Made by a program: the position numbers and the translations under genes
Notes under the pieces: model-generated
Database searches by the model: none
What the model saw: only the letters and a program-made list of their open reading frames with translations
What the model was told of the DNA's origin: nothing
In this document: positions 1 to 14,472 of the stretch, piece by piece
How positions within the stretch are numbered: the stretch's first letter is position 1
Layout: every line of letters begins with the position of its first letter
From: Hyperoplus lanceolatus
Taxonomy: Eukaryota > Chordata > Actinopteri > Uranoscopiformes > Ammodytidae
Reading direction: 5' to 3'
Assembly (NCBI GenBank): GCA_026929865.2
Contig: CM049413.1
Span: 15,312,501-15,376,500 of the forward strand
Length of the DNA: 64,000 nucleotides

Positions 1-1002
1 ACAATGAGATTCCCACAGTGAGGAGGTTGATATTGTGTTATATACCAACAGCGTTATCTTATATGCTGCCACAATAGTAATCCTCGGCTGCCCAACAGAT
101 GTATTTACTCTATCACAATGCATGGCAACAAAAATAAGGCAACCCATTGGCTGTGTGTAAAAAGCTTATGAAAATAAAGCCATGTGTTGTCGGCATTAAG
201 ATGTGTGTTGAGTGTTTTGTGTGTGAGTCCTTTTCTTGCTGGCGGAGAGTCTTGCTTGGGAAAACACCCAGATCCATTCACTGGGTTCACTTGGCTCTGA
301 GTCAGCATGGCATCCAAAATGGGAGACCAAACTGTATACAGAAAGCAAATTTCAATAAGGCTGGCTTCCATCAAATGGCCGAAAACAGAGCTCACAGAGG
401 CTTACATCTGATTTATATCGCCCTGTTTTTCCCCCGAAAAAATTTGGTATCATTATTTTGACATCATGTTGTTAATGGCAATGACAGGCCATGCTTTATA
501 TAAATAAACAATGCGTTTGATAGGGTTTTCTAAATACGTTGGGCGCCGCTTCTCCCTGCCTTGGGAAAATATGTGACGATGGCAATTTGTTTCTAGTTGG
601 GCTATTCCTAAAATAATGATAAGCTCTCTCCCTCTCCCTCACTCTGTATGTGTTTTCTTTACCTTTACCTCTCCCTGACCCGCCGCTCTCCCTCCTCCAC
701 GCTCTTTCTCTATTTATTTTTTTCCGCCCACCCATTCCCATTCTATACTTTACAAGACCCTGCGGTTCAATTTTGCCTGGCAACAAGATGTGACAGAAAT
801 CGGTTGGATTTGAGAGGACGCATAACGGGCACTGTGAATCATTTTATTTTATTGTTCCTTAACACTTGCTTCCCCTCACTCTCGCTCTTTCTCTCTGCAA
901 GAGTGACTTTATTTCAACAGATGGGCAAAGCAGATATTACTGTGAATCTAGTTTTTTGAAAAAGAGTGAAGGACTTCTAATGTGATACACCACATACGTT
1001 TT

Positions 1003-1004
<2 letters not shown>

Positions 1005-1080
<76 letters not shown>
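1005..1080. repeat. (TG)n microsatellite
   Basis: Perfect TG dinucleotide, 76 nt. Confidence 0.98.
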
Positions 1081-1085
<5 letters not shown>

Positions 1086-1648
1086 AGTTGGAGGTGTTTT
1101 GCAGGATTTGTTTGTTTAGTTGGTGTATTTTTTTGCATTTGTGTGCATATACGTGCACGCGTGTGCGTGGTAATGTTTATGTGATGGAACAGATGGTGTT
1201 CAGACCTTTGTGTGCAACTGAGAAATCTCCTTATGTCTTTGCTGGCTTGACAAAGTGTAAACACACAATGTTACTCCAAGAAAAAAATAATACAGATATG
1301 GTGGTGGGAGATGCAACATGCTGTCATGCAGCATTGTACTGTTACTCTTTAACTCAGTTTATTCTCCTTTATACTACAGACAGTCTCCTGCTAATGATAT
1401 CAGGGCAAGATAGTGTCAGGCTTATTTAAAATGAAGACAAAGTGCATTTGAAACTGAACACATAAACCGAATGATTATGAAAAACTGTGTGGAGGAGCAG
1501 AAATGAGAGGGTGAGAAGGAGAATGAGGGAAAAAAGGAATACAGTGAGACATCCAAAGGGACTCTCTGATGGGGGTGCTGCTCTCCTCTGCATCCTGCAT
1601 CTGCTGCATAGGGAAATAAATAAGATGGTGGAAATCAGATCCATTTGT

Positions 1649-1782
<134 letters not shown>

Positions 1783-1835
1783 AGAGAGAGAAAGTTGTGT
1801 TGCTTTGTTTGCAATTTGTGCATGCATCCTTGCAG

Positions 1836-1939
<104 letters not shown>

Positions 1940-2036
1940 TGGGTGCTGCATACATCTTCTTGACAAGCGGGTGGAGTTTGATGGGACATGCTCTGCATAC
2001 TGCTCCATCTGGCTGCCGTTGACTCTGTACATGTGT

Positions 2037-2133
2037 GTACGTTTGTGTGTGTGCGTGTGCACATGGGTGTGTGTATGTGTGTGTGTGTGGGGGGGGGGGG
2101 GGTGCATGTGTGTGCATGTTTGTGTGTGTGCAT
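2037..2133. repeat. Imperfect TG run with a poly(G) block
   Basis: Broken TG dinucleotides around a run of about 14 G at 2089-2102. Confidence 0.85.
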
Positions 2134-2455
2134 GGTCTAGAGAAGAGGGATGATGGGAAGGTAAGAGGGGCTACTGCACTTGCATACCGATAGGTTTCTC
2201 TTGTTTCTCCGTGTACTCCGCCTGAATCTCAATTGTCCCACCTGTCTCTCAGCCGTGCGCTTTAACACATTCGTCCTCCTCCCATTCTCTCCATTTTTAT
2301 CTCTCTCTTGTGTCTGTCCCCTGCTCCTCATCTCCACATCTGTACCGAGCGCACAGAGCAATCACCACAAGCCACTATCACACTATCGCTGTATCGCTTC
2401 ATCTATTCCATTACCTATCTGTCCCGCTCCTGCTCTCTTCACGCACTATTGTGTA

Positions 2456-2457
<2 letters not shown>

Positions 2458-2541
<84 letters not shown>
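2458..2541. repeat. (TG)n microsatellite
   Basis: Perfect TG, 84 nt. Confidence 0.98.
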
Positions 2542-2544
<3 letters not shown>

Positions 2545-2712
2545 GGGGGATATAACACACCCAGAGGCACCATTTTGCACAGACATTGGCATGTCGTGGA
2601 CATTAGTGCTCCATTCACAGGCTTCCTGCTGCTTCAGTGCCACACGTTTTTTTTTCTTCACTTCAACACCTACATATCAATAAGTGCGCCGCTGAGGGTA
2701 TCTCTAGATTAT

Positions 2713-2844
<132 letters not shown>

Positions 2845-5455
2845 AGGCCATAAGTGGGCCAGTCTATATGCATTTTTCCATTTAACTCCATTATGATGCT
2901 ATCTTATGTCTGACTAATACAATCTGGCGCTCACACAGGCGCCGGCGAAACCGTTAAATTGTTTATGACACGACCACCAACTCTCGAAAATTCACCCAGC
3001 GTGATTGAAATCCATTGTCGTTTTGAAGAATGGGATTTGCCTGTGTGAAGTACTCTCGAGTGGCATATTACTGCTGTCGTTATCGCATCATTTTCTGTGT
3101 CTCCAACTATACGACCGCGGCGCACACACACGTATACATTCACGCAAACACGCATGCACACACTGAGGCAATTCTAGCTTATGAAGTGTGTAATTGAGAT
3201 TGTTTGACTCTATCATCTGCTGATGGATTTTGAAGTCATTCTCGAACATGAATAATCTAAAATATCAAGCTTTGGCGATGTTGTGCCTGTGTCGCAAGGT
3301 GATTTGAATACAAAATGACCTCATAGCTTTTGTGTGAGATGATGAAATGCATAAGATTTTGATATAAACTAGTTTTTTTGCCTTGAGTTATGGGTTAGCA
3401 AAGTCCTCTCTAACATATTGAACTGTTTCTCTGGGATTTGCGTTCCTTCTAGATATCGCTCATTCATTGCAACAACCTTGTTTTAGGCAAGTGATGTAAC
3501 TTGCATGAAACCTTAAAAAGGCGTGTATCAAGTCAGCAGGGGGATAAAAATCTCCTTTCTTTGAGCTTGGCTGAGAGAGGGTGCGAGCGAGCGAGTGGGA
3601 GAGAATGACGAAGAAAGAAAGGGTGATATTTTGCAAAAACATGGAGGATCACGTAATCACAGAGGCGATGCAAACGGGTGATGTAAGTGTGAAGAAATCC
3701 TTTTGAGTGGCAGGTAGTTGTTAGGGTCCTGCCTCATTTCTAGGAGCCGCCTGTGAGTCTGAGGGAGAGATCGCAAAGGGATTAAAGAAGTAACAAACAA
3801 GAGCAGATCAACTTTTGCTTGTTATTTTAACATGAAGCCTAGGCCTTTGAGAGCGTGTGTGAAGATGTGAGTGCGGTCAGTGTATTCAAATTGTAATATT
3901 TTACTCTCAAATGATAACAAAGAGAAAAAGCACAGTGGTTTATCCTAGTGGTTTCCCAACATGGGGCTCGGGGAACTTTCAGTGGTGCGAAAGATAAATC
4001 GGTGTGGTCATGTTATAATATAAAGATATTAAGAAAAATGTCAGTTGCTAAATAAAAGATTATTTTTTGACTCTCAAATCTTTGCTTTTCCTCATGAAAT
4101 ATGGAGAAGGATCACCCATTTGTAAATAATTTGCTATACTGAAACAAGTGCACATTTCTCTTCAATTGAAAGACGTGCAATGTGTGACAATACAAGCAGC
4201 AGGCATTAAAAGATCACAAAAGTGCTAGTAATCAGTGGTCAATACCATCACTACACAGCGTTGTAACAGCCACTGCTGCTAATGGAGTAATTCCGACTTT
4301 ATGTGTATACCAAGCAAATGCAACCTCATCCCCTCCTGGGAGCTCATAATTCAGTCAGATATCAGTGTAATTACCTTTGACGCGTCTGATAGCTGGGTAA
4401 CAATATACCAAATACATTTAATGAGGCATCAGTACATCCACGGTATTCTCATGGGTTTGAGTCTCATTCAGGCCACACTCACTGCAAATATTTGCGCTAA
4501 GAGCTCCTTTTATGATGTGCTAGATAAAACCACACACCAAGTGGCTACTGTAGGACATTAATCACAGTCTTCCATAGGCGTGATCGTCAATAGGTTTGGC
4601 ACCCCGGCGTGCAGAGAGAGAGAGTGCCTGAGTGAATCAACGCACATCTGAGAGGCTCTCTCATGTTCCTTTATGGCTAATTGCTGCCTCTTCAACAAGC
4701 GTCCTCATCCGCTCCCACCCATTAATTCCTGGACAACAGCACTTCTGAGAAGTCGTAAAGTGAGTTAGGCAAAGTCAAAGCACTCATCACCCCTTTCCAT
4801 TAAAAATCTCCGCACATCAATACCTGTCCAGTCCTGGAGTATACCAGCCATCCGCCCAGCCACAGATCTGCTGCCTTCACTGCCATATGCAACTGGCGGG
4901 GCAGTAACGGGGCCAACAAATGGACAATAGATGTGCATTAAGTTCAGCCATTAACTTTTTGACAGATGTATTAGACTGGGGGAAGATCCCTGACTTTGTT
5001 TTCAAGGTTGTTTAAGGTTTGCTTGTTCAGGTGGTGCTTTTTGAACTCAATTATGCATGAGGTAGCGAGCACTTGCTATTGTTCAGGCTTGCCCCTATTT
5101 GCTGTTATAAAATTAGGCCTTGTTGGGCTGTCTTCTGCACATTATATGTATTTTATCTTAATATATACATGCAATATTTCTCATGAAAATACACCGTGAG
5201 CTGTTTTCAACAACGTGCTTCAGGTGAAAGATGTATTTTTTATTTTCCCCTGAGACTGGGTAAATCATCTTGTGGAGGGAGTATTGCTATTGATTCAAGT
5301 GGCGTAGTGACAGCTTAGTGAATGGTTGGGTGCAGCCCTTGTTGGTTAGTATGAAGCCATTGATTGTTATTCTGCTTATATGCGTTGCAGGGCTCTCAAT
5401 CAAATCATAAAACAAAGAAGCTGCTGTTTATATATCACAAAAGTGTGTGGGTGTT

Positions 5456-5456
<1 letters not shown>

Positions 5457-5500
<44 letters not shown>

Positions 5501-5501
5501 A

Positions 5502-5546
<45 letters not shown>

Positions 5547-5548
5547 GA
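5457..5548. repeat. Compound (TG)n-(GA)n repeat
   Basis: TG dinucleotides up to about 5490, then GA dinucleotides with AAAAAGAT and GGAGAG interruptions. Confidence 0.95.
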
Positions 5549-6621
5549 CATGTCATGGCCTGCATGTACAGTGTGCTGTGAACTTGGATTTCACACTAAT
5601 TCATTCTTGATCTTTCTTCTTCTTCCACTGAGTGTCTGCTGAGAGTTTTCAGGGTCTGTGTCTCTCTCATCTCCGACCGATGACTGCCTTCCAATCATAA
5701 CACTGACCCAGGTGTTAATCCCCAATTACAAGCCTGTAACCAAACTCATCTAGTCATACTGCTGCAGGCCCCACAGTGCAGTGCAGGACTGGAGGCGGAT
5801 CTTGATTCCATAGTTTTGGGATTTCTTTTTGCCCCCTCACTTTATTGTGAGCAATTGAACAATGTGTAGAACAGGCTATTGCTGTTACTTTAACATGCAT
5901 ACTAGCCCAAGGAATAACGCGCCAGTCCTCCTTTTTAGAACACCCCACTTTTCTATAAACTGATCTAAATAAAACAATTATGATATTGAATGCTTTGCAC
6001 TCTACTGCATGGAGGTCAGTGTCTGATTGTATGTTGTATTGTGGTGGAGTGAGTCATATCCATTACCCTATCTAGTCACAAACCATTAAGTTAATTAAAA
6101 GATGATTTGGAACCCTAATTTGATGTCCTGCAATCCAACGATAGATTGGGTGAACAGGGCCAAAAAACAAAAAAAGACCACACAATTAGAAAAGCCAATA
6201 TACAGAACTATTGAAAAGCATGAGCTCAAAGACCCCGGTGAAACGGGCCTATGTAAGTGGAACCATGTGCGATACGGTAACTTCTCTCTATTTAACTTGG
6301 GCTCGTTAAGTATATACGTTTAGGGCTCTTTGTGTTTGACTGGAAAATGATGAATTACCTTGGGTCCTGTCACCCGGCCGTCTTTTTTAATGACCTCGTA
6401 TTTTCATAGATCATATTTTAGGCAGGCGTACAGGATATGATAGCTGGCAGCCAGAGGTAAGACTATATGTTTCCACTGGCTATTCTGCTATATCCTGAGT
6501 TTATAAAATAAATAGTCAGGTCCAGACTTTTTTTATTTTTTTTTTTTTTTACTGCGGCTTGGAAATTAGAGTGGTAAACCTTTTCTCAGTCTGGCCAGGT
6601 CGGGAGGATAGAGGGAAAGGT

Positions 6622-6633
6622 TGTGTGTGTGTG

Positions 6634-6700
<67 letters not shown>

Positions 6701-6703
6701 TGT
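6622..6703. repeat. (TG)n microsatellite
   Basis: TG with one TT interruption near 6634 and one near 6697. Confidence 0.96.
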
Positions 6704-9014
6704 GATGAAGAGAGGCGGGGAGTCATTTAGCAGAAACTCAGCACAGTGAATGGCAGTTAAAGGTTTTGGACGGTCGCTCTGTTCTCTCCGACGTCTCTTG
6801 ACATTGACTCTTCTCTCGGCCTCCATTCCTCTATTGTCTGCTTTCCTAATCACTCAGCTTTTTGCCACAAATCTCTCCTGTGTATCCATTCATGCTGCTC
6901 TCTGCAATTGAGCCTCGTTTTTTTCCCCTTGCACATGCTGAGCTAAAACACTCGTATTATAGCATACGTTGATGATTAGTTCTCACTTTGTTTTTACCAG
7001 TATAACTCAATAACATTTTGAGGCAAACCTTCAAATTGTGGGTTGAGATCTCATTGCCTTGATAATCTGTGGACATCGTTGGATACTTTGACAAGGAATT
7101 TACTTTGAACTTGAACTTCCTAGTATACTTCTCAGTAAACCTTTTTTTTAAGCTTCAACAAGCTAATCATCACAATTCCTGAACATAATGCTTTTTTGGG
7201 TGTAACAACTATGTTATAAATCTTGTTTATTTCTCTGTGATCTTTTCATTCATGTCTTTTATCACATTATGTCTATCAATTTGTCAAAGGGTCAACAACA
7301 TGTAGAATAAACAAAACTGACATAAACGTCTTGAATCCATAAATTGAGCTGGAATTTCAGTGACATCTCCATATCTCACTTCCCTCTCCCAGCTGAAGCC
7401 GAGCTATGGCTGTGACTAAAATACTTAGTCACAGTGCAGCCAAAGTGCCACTGAGGCTCAGTGCCTATAGCTAACAGGTTTATAAACTATATACCCTGTC
7501 CCTCTCACATCACTGCTTTCCATGGTTCCAAACAGTCGGCGCGGAGAAACACTAACATTTATACAGTTTGACGTGTGTACACTTGAACAAACCAACATTA
7601 AGGGGAAAATATACAAACATAGCAACATGTAAAATATGAGATTGCATTACAGTGTGCATTCTCATCAGGCCAAAAAAAACGCACACACATACACACTGGG
7701 TGTTGAGGAAAATGTGTGGCAGGAACCACCCTTTTTTTCTGGAGCCTGAACCCCTCACCACTCTGATTACAGAGTATGTGTGTGTGTGTGTGGTGTGTGT
7801 TTGTGCTTTTACCGTGCATGCGTTTTTGAGTCAAAGCACATGCCCAAACCATGATTAAGGCTACAATGTCACAGATAGCACTTTTGTTTCTCTTGCAGCT
7901 CCTCCCTTCCTTTCCCTCCTCTGTCTCTCTCCCTCTCCTTTCTCTTTTCTCCCTCCACCTTCCTTCCTCTCTTCTCCTTTTTTCATTTGACCTCCCTTTC
8001 ACAGTGTGGCATGGAGACAGTTGATAACAGTCCTGTTAACCCTGGGATAGGCTTGTCTTTGCTGCTATTGCTGAGGGAAGTTGTGTGTATCTCATCCTGC
8101 TCAATATGGGCACGGCCCTTTACGCCGGTGTAGACTCTGATAACGTCATTGCTGTTGTTCTCATGCATCCGACACAGCGGTCAGTTTATCAGCTGAGCAA
8201 AGAGCAGATGCAATAGATGAAAAAAGGCATGATGTAATCAAAATAAATGTTTAATCTTTACATTTTCTTAAAGGTATTAGAATGTACAAATATAAAAAGT
8301 GAGTGAAAAGTTGAGACCAGTTACTTTGTGTTTTTTCCCCATCTTAAATGAGTACATTGTTGGTTTTTCTGCCGTGTTCCACTCCTGAACAGCTGTGAAT
8401 ATAGTATCCAGAGATAAAAGGCATTAGGATAGTGTGTGTGTGTGTTTGTGTGTTTGTGTAATGAGCACTGCGGTGGTTATAGCGAGGGGAGGAGGAGGGG
8501 GGGTGGGTGTGTGTTGTGTCGCCGCACTTTACAGCGGGCATGCAAGGATGGCACAGATGGTGGTGGAATGAGACCCGTGCTCGCAGCAGATTTATGCTCC
8601 TCTCTCGGGTGTGTGTTGGTGTGTGTGTGTGTGTTGTGCACGTTGTGTGAGTCTCTCTCCTCACCCTTCCCTCTCATTTCTCATTTGACAGCCCGAGCAT
8701 ATGCATCAGTGTCGTTGTGGCAAGACATTCAGATATATGATGTGGTGGTGAGCGAGCCCTCTCCGCTTCTACAGACTATAGTCTGTCTGTTGGTGAAGCA
8801 CCTCACAGGCGCTTGCTTTGTTTATCAAATGAAATCCTGCTGCTGCTGTTTTTGGTTGCAAATTATGATACAGTTTCTCTCTAGACACACAGATGTGGAA
8901 TGTGCTGCTGCCCTGAGCTGTTGTTTTATTTCCCCCACCGTTAAGGTACCGTATTGTTTTCTTGGTGTTCCGTTACAATCTTTTTCTTTATGCTTCTTTT
9001 CTCCTTCCCTTTAG

Positions 9015-9152
9015 ACCGCATTGGGAAGCCCTCCAACATGCCCGACTCACCTGCGGACGTCAAGACACAGTCCAGGTTGACCCCCCCTACCATGCCCCCC
9101 CCACCCAGCACACAAGGAGCGCCCCGCAACACCTCCTACACCCCCACCACAT
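9015..9152 (+). CDS. runx1t1: runx1t1 coding exon A (first recognised)
   Basis: First recognised exon of the RUNX1T1 (ETO/MTG8) orthologue, a nuclear corepressor that bridges DNA-bound factors to NCoR/SMRT, SIN3 and histone deacetylases. The acceptor is a pyrimidine-rich stretch ending TTTAG and the donor is GTGAGT. The reading frame gives RIGKPSN, then [20 protein letters not shown], the family's Pro-rich N-terminus. The exon starts in phase 1, so longer isoforms enter from an upstream exon not seen here. The ATG at 9038 matches the start used by short family isoforms and is used here as residue 1 (residues 1-38, with residue 39 split). The ten exons A-J total 589 codons from this ATG, close to the known length of the protein. 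Confidence 0.93.
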
Positions 9153-10583
9153 GTGAGTAAAAGCCTTATAGTTCTGAGTTAAAGCATCTCTGGCCTCATG
9201 TTCAGAGTTCTATGGAGTGTGGTATACACATTTTTGTATATACAGTATGTGAAAATTAGGCAATTGCTACTGGAGTGTTTTTCAGCATCCGCAGGCACAC
9301 ACCCACACGATGTGTATTGGTAATCCGACCATCAGGCCGCAGAAGTATAATTCCATGTAAAATAAAATGGGTATACATGGGTATACAGGTACAACTCATA
9401 ACAAATTAAAAATAAAACTCCATCAACATCACAAGACCATCTTAACAAGTTGTATTGAGCCTCTTCCAAATTGCAGTCATTCCAAACAACTCACCAAACA
9501 AGTTCATTAACGCCCCTCGCTTACAAACCGCTGGAGCTAGGCCATGACGTGCACATAGGCCCTGTGACAAGCAAATTACACCCTAGTATTCACTTAGAAG
9601 TGCACACTTAACCACTTGCATGAAGAGCACTAGAATCAAAGAATTGAGGGCCCCGTGGTTCAAAAATGCTCACAGCACTCAAGTCTGCATTAGTGCTGCT
9701 GGTTCTCTGCAACTCAGACATTTTTCATTTTTTCCCCCTCTTTCAATCACTTGCTCTGCCTTTTTTCTTCATCTCTCTGGCATTTACTTTCTCCATCTCT
9801 CTTTGTATCTTTCTGTCCGTCTCTCTTTTCCTGCTGCAAACGCTCACACTCCACAATTAACATGGTGGCTTCCGTGCGATGAGGGAGGAGAGAGGCCCCA
9901 GCTCTCTCATTACGCAAGCCGAAAGGTTTTAACAAAGCAGTCTCCTTTGATTTCCAGCCGACGTAATTGTAAGCAGATGCAGTTTGAGTATCTCGTCTCT
10001 CTCTCTCCTCGCTTTAACAGCGGCGGCTTTGGACGGCGGCCAGAGGGGGAGTGAGTGGATCACTAGTCAAAACCTAATCTCATTAGAGGGGAAAGCTTTA
10101 TGCCGCGTTGTATCTCTTTGTACACCAACTCCCCCAACACAAACACACACACACACAGACTCAGACACACGCGTTGCTGCCGTGCTCTGGCGCGACGGGG
10201 GGTCACACTGTCCCCTGCTTGTTTAGACTGAACGGGAGGAGGGAAACGGAGAAGTACTATGTACTAGGGAAGGAAACATGTCTAAGGAATATGCTTTTTT
10301 ATGAGAGGATTCCGCAGAGGATCAAAAGGCAGCCTCTGTGACTGGAAACAAATGTTAAAGATCGTGAATGTTTTTTGAGGAGGAATGTGAATCCTTTTCA
10401 AATCAGTGCGTTGGTCAAAATGAAGCCGAGGAATGTTGTTAACTTTGTCAGGGTTTGTTTGAAAGCACAGTCATGGATTTTTTTTTTTTTTGTGACTCAA
10501 TCACAAAAAAATCACATAATGTGTTGCTCATTTTGTCTCTCCTTTTCCCTTAACACTGTTCTTTATGTCCTTGTCTCACGCAG
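9153..10583 (+). other. runx1t1 intron A-B
   Basis: Bounded by GTGAGT at 9153 and CACGCAG at 10577-10583; the phase matches on both sides (T + TA gives Leu). Apart from a pyrimidine-rich stretch near 9.72-9.83 kb and a short CA run near 10.14 kb I see only unique sequence and no gene. Confidence 0.85.
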
Positions 10584-10825
10584 TAACCAATGGCAGTAGC
10601 CACTCTCCCACGGCACTCAACGGCGCCCCGTCTCCTCCCAACGGCTACAGCAATGGCCCTAGCTCCTCCTCCTCATCCTCGCTGGCCAATCAGCAGCTGC
10701 CGCCGGCCTGCGGCGCCCGACAGCTCAGCAAGCTCAAGCGCTTCCTCACAACGCTGCAGCAGTTTGGCAACGACATCTCACCTGAAATCGGCGAGAGGGT
10801 CCGCTCATTAGTGCTGGGGCTGGTG
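10584..10825 (+). CDS. runx1t1: runx1t1 coding exon B, start of NHR1/TAFH
   Basis: Encodes residues 40-119. The first part ([20 protein letters not shown]) is followed by seven serines at 65-71, then by the start of NHR1/TAFH (from about residue 82, [13 protein letters not shown]). NHR1 is the helical domain that binds activators such as E-proteins; this is family knowledge. The acceptor is CGCAG and the donor GTGAGT follows a complete GTG codon. Three codons (TSH in mammals, SSH here) show ordinary divergence. A (TG)n microsatellite begins 12 nt after the exon end. Confidence 0.96.
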
Positions 10826-10834
10826 GTGAGTGGC

Positions 10835-10837
<3 letters not shown>

Positions 10838-10923
<86 letters not shown>
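10838..10923. repeat. (TG)n microsatellite next to exon B donor
   Basis: Perfect TG, 86 nt, starting 12 nt after the last base of runx1t1 exon B. Confidence 0.98.
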
Positions 10924-10925
<2 letters not shown>

Positions 10926-11991
10926 GCTTATGTTCAAAGGCCCCATTGAGTGAAAGTCGACACGGGCCCTTGAGTTAGCAGGCCTAAGTGAATCCATTAG
11001 AAGGCTATTTGACAGTAACTCTGTCTACACACTTGTTCAGCATACCTGAAGAACCAGATGGAAGGGCTTTATGGAATCAAGTTAAAAGAGTCAGGTTAGT
11101 TTTCAGAAATACTTTGAAATACTTATTGCTGATTATGAAAAGCTCAGGGGTGTTTGTCTAAGGCTTTTTTATCGTCTTGTGTCAGAAACCTCCACCCATC
11201 TGGCCCTTCAGGCATAAGTGGTAAAATAAACACTTTTGCAGATCTCTGCCTCCAGGACTGACACCCTTCACTACTTTGCAGCCCATTATTCAGTGTAAGA
11301 AGATGCCTGACAAAACAATGGCCCTATGATACCCTCTGGAACCAAGAATAACATCAAACCAGGATACTACCGTCTTTATGCACCTGATACACTTTGGATT
11401 TAATTGCATTGGATTTACTAAAATTTGAAATACTACAGCCGACAACATGGAACACCATAGGCACAGCACAATAAAGATTAGACTTGTTATTTTAACATCA
11501 AACTGGCAGAATCACAACAATTCAACTATGTGTTTTGATCACAAGAGATTTTTCTGAATTTCTGAAAAAAACAAAACAAAATACAAATCAAGCCTGCCAA
11601 CATCAAGAATACATTCATCCAACAGAGATTTGAATCAGACAGATGTGTTTCTCCAGCTTAGCCTGACACGGTAATATGTAGGCTATATAAAATACATGTG
11701 CAAATCCAAAGATTTACCACACATCTATGTGATCTGAGTAAATCTGAGCATAACGAGCAGGGGGAATATAGAAATAGTGACTGAATGTTGTGCAGAAAGG
11801 AGGGAGGGGGGAGGGCGCGGAGGAGATGGCGGGAGGATTTTTTTTAATTAGCCACACAGAGCATAGCCTCCTTTTGGCTTCACTATGTTTATTTTCCTTC
11901 ACTGTGTGCATATGCATCAGCCTCTCCTGTGTCATTTTGGCTTGCATACCCCCTTCCCCTCCCCCCACCCAACCCCACTACCCCCATTTCT

Positions 11992-12013
11992 CTATTTCTC
12001 TCTCTCTCTCTAT

Positions 12014-12053
<40 letters not shown>

Positions 12054-12084
12054 TTCTCTTCCTATCTCTCTCTGTCTCTCTGTC
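11992..12084. repeat. CT-rich tract
   Basis: Interrupted CT dinucleotides with TATTTCT spacers. Confidence 0.9.
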
Positions 12085-13143
12085 CCTCCCCCTGCCTTAT
12101 TGAAAAGAGTGACACCGTTAATTAGCTAGTTGTGTGCTGGAGAGAGGGAGACTCGGGAGGTTTCACTAGCTGTCAAGAACAGCCCCTACGCAATCTGGGC
12201 GAACAGATGTAAGGCTGAATGTAACAAAATTCAGGTCTGGGACATAACGCCGAGTGTGTGGGGAGGGGGAAAAAATATCTGCTGTTTTATTTTTTTGTTA
12301 TGTTCTCCGTCTCGCTTGATTTTTTTCCGCTTGTTTATATTTTTGCTTGTTATAGAGCAGATTCTTCTCCCATGTGTGTGCTCACCTTTTTTCCCCCACT
12401 CTTTCTCTCTGCTCTGCATCTTGGGAACAGTTCATGTCAAAAAAAAATCTAAAATATTGTCACTGCTGTCTCGTCAGCCATTACAGCGAGCAAAGTAGGG
12501 GACGACAGAAACTAGACTTGCTTGGGTGTGGAAGGTTTAGATGTATAATGTATAATGTAGTGTATAACTTACTTTGGACCCCCAACACACACTCATGTCC
12601 TAAGCAAAACTGTAACTGCAAGAAATGTATTGTTTTATTTGACATAGATTCATTCAGATTCATTAATGTCACAGTTGTCTTTAAAATATACAATATGTAC
12701 ATGTTTTTCTGCTTTCACTTTAACGACATAGAAAAGCAAGCCGATCTCAACTCATTTATAAATAGACTGAACAGTAAGAAACAGTGAGCCTTCTAATAAT
12801 TAAACCGCACCAAGATGTTTAAACAAATATGTACGTGAGTGATGGGTTTTTAAATGAGCCAACGGTCAAAAGCGTATCATAAAGTCTGTCAGCGCTCATA
12901 TTCCATAGCCCGTGTTCAAAAGAAGCCTATATTGGATGATTGGTTGACTCCTGCATGCATATTTGTTTTGTTAATTGAAGGAGATGTGTGTCTTTGTTTT
13001 CCGTGGCTCTCTCTTCGCTGCGGCTTGCCCATGTGCTCCCAATTACAAAAAACCCGAAACATTCACATGCGGGCCAGGATACAGCTTAGCCCTCCAATAA
13101 GTAATATCATCTCCCAATGCTTTCCATATGGACTCATGTGTTC

Positions 13144-13174
<31 letters not shown>

Positions 13175-13187
13175 CTCTCCCCCTCAG

Positions 13188-13277
13188 AATTCCACGCTAA
13201 CCATCGAAGAATTTCACTCCAAGCTCCAAGAAGCCACCAACTTCCCTCTGCGACCTTTTGTCATACCCTTTCTGAAG
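13188..13277 (+). CDS. runx1t1: runx1t1 coding exon C, NHR1 core
   Basis: A 90-nt exon of 30 complete codons (residues 120-149). It reads [20 protein letters not shown] and on to PFLK, the middle helices of the TAFH domain, with no change from the family pattern that I can see. The acceptor sits behind a long CT-rich tract, the donor is GTAAAC. Phase is 0 on both sides, so skipping it would keep the frame but would break NHR1. Confidence 0.96.
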
Positions 13278-14472
13278 GTAAACATTTAAATATACAATTA
13301 CTGCAGAGGGTTCTGCCTGCCTGCCTTGTCTGCCTGATCGAGCAAATCTGGAAAGCATTTAAGCCAGCCCAAGATCCAGATGTGCGTACTTATGTTTGGT
13401 GAAATTTTCCCCCCCCATTTTCTCCCTATTTTGGGAGCCGCTCTCTCTCTCCGCTTTTGAATCTTTATCGCTCTCACATAACTAGCCCGTCTCTTTCCTC
13501 GTTCTCACTCTCCGCAATTTCACAACAAGGCTGTCGTTCTCGCTCTCTCTCTGATGTCATCAACAGTGTGTGAGTCCTTACAATACCGAGGCTGATGATG
13601 TTCTCAGTCTGTTTTAACCCAAAGCAACTTTGTTTAGACTATAGTTTTTTTCTGTATATATTCAAACGGGAAAGAAATTTGTTTACCTTTTTAATTTCTA
13701 CTTTTGAAAAAGAAACTTGCTTAACGTGTGCTGAGACAGAGCACACCGTGACTGTGGTTTTGTCCTGAGGACAACCTTCCCCTTTTAATGTCCTCCGCCT
13801 CGTTCGCTACAGGCTTGTTTTGTCATCGATTCTTCATACCACTAAGCTACATTCTTAGTGAGAATTCCCTATTTTCAGCCATTAGCAATGGAATGCTACC
13901 ACAAAAAGCAGCACTCTTCTAAGCATCCAGGCGGACCCAGTGCTTCAGTCCATTTCGCCAGCATCTTACATCTTTTTATTCTGGTCTGTGAGATGAAAAT
14001 GAGTAGGGATGGTGTGTTTTTTTTGTTTTTGTGTTGTTTGTATCAACATGTTAAACATTGTGGCCATTTCTTTGCATTAAGGCTGTTTTTCAGATATGTG
14101 CATAATATTCTAAATGTGTTCTGTATTTGATAAACTCAAACAATCTGGAGGTGAGACCGGTGGCGGCGGCTGTGTTATTTGTTTTGCCAGTCAAAGATGA
14201 GAAATGGGCCTGGGGTGTCTATTGAGGGATGCACTGTGTAGCAGCAGTTCAAAATGGTGTTATCGGGTTGGAGGTGAGGCTGAGATCAATATCAGTGTGG
14301 TACTGAGAGATGGAGAGCAGAAACATTTAACACAGAGCTCATTTATTTCTATTACACAAAAAGGTTCTGTTTAGTTTTCTCACTTTCTTTTTCACTTGTT
14401 TTTCTTTTTCTTCGCTTTTTTCCTCCCTCTTGAGTTAACTGAACCTCTTCCTCCTTTTCTCCATTCTTCATC

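Larger units (their letters stand above)
10826..13187 (+). other. runx1t1 intron B-C
   Basis: Starts GTGAGT and ends CCCCTCAG. It holds the (TG)n tract at 10838-10923, a pyrimidine tract around 11.99-12.08 kb and a (CT)n-rich run just before the acceptor that can serve as polypyrimidine tract. Nothing gene-like is visible between 10.93 and 13.14 kb. Confidence 0.85.
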
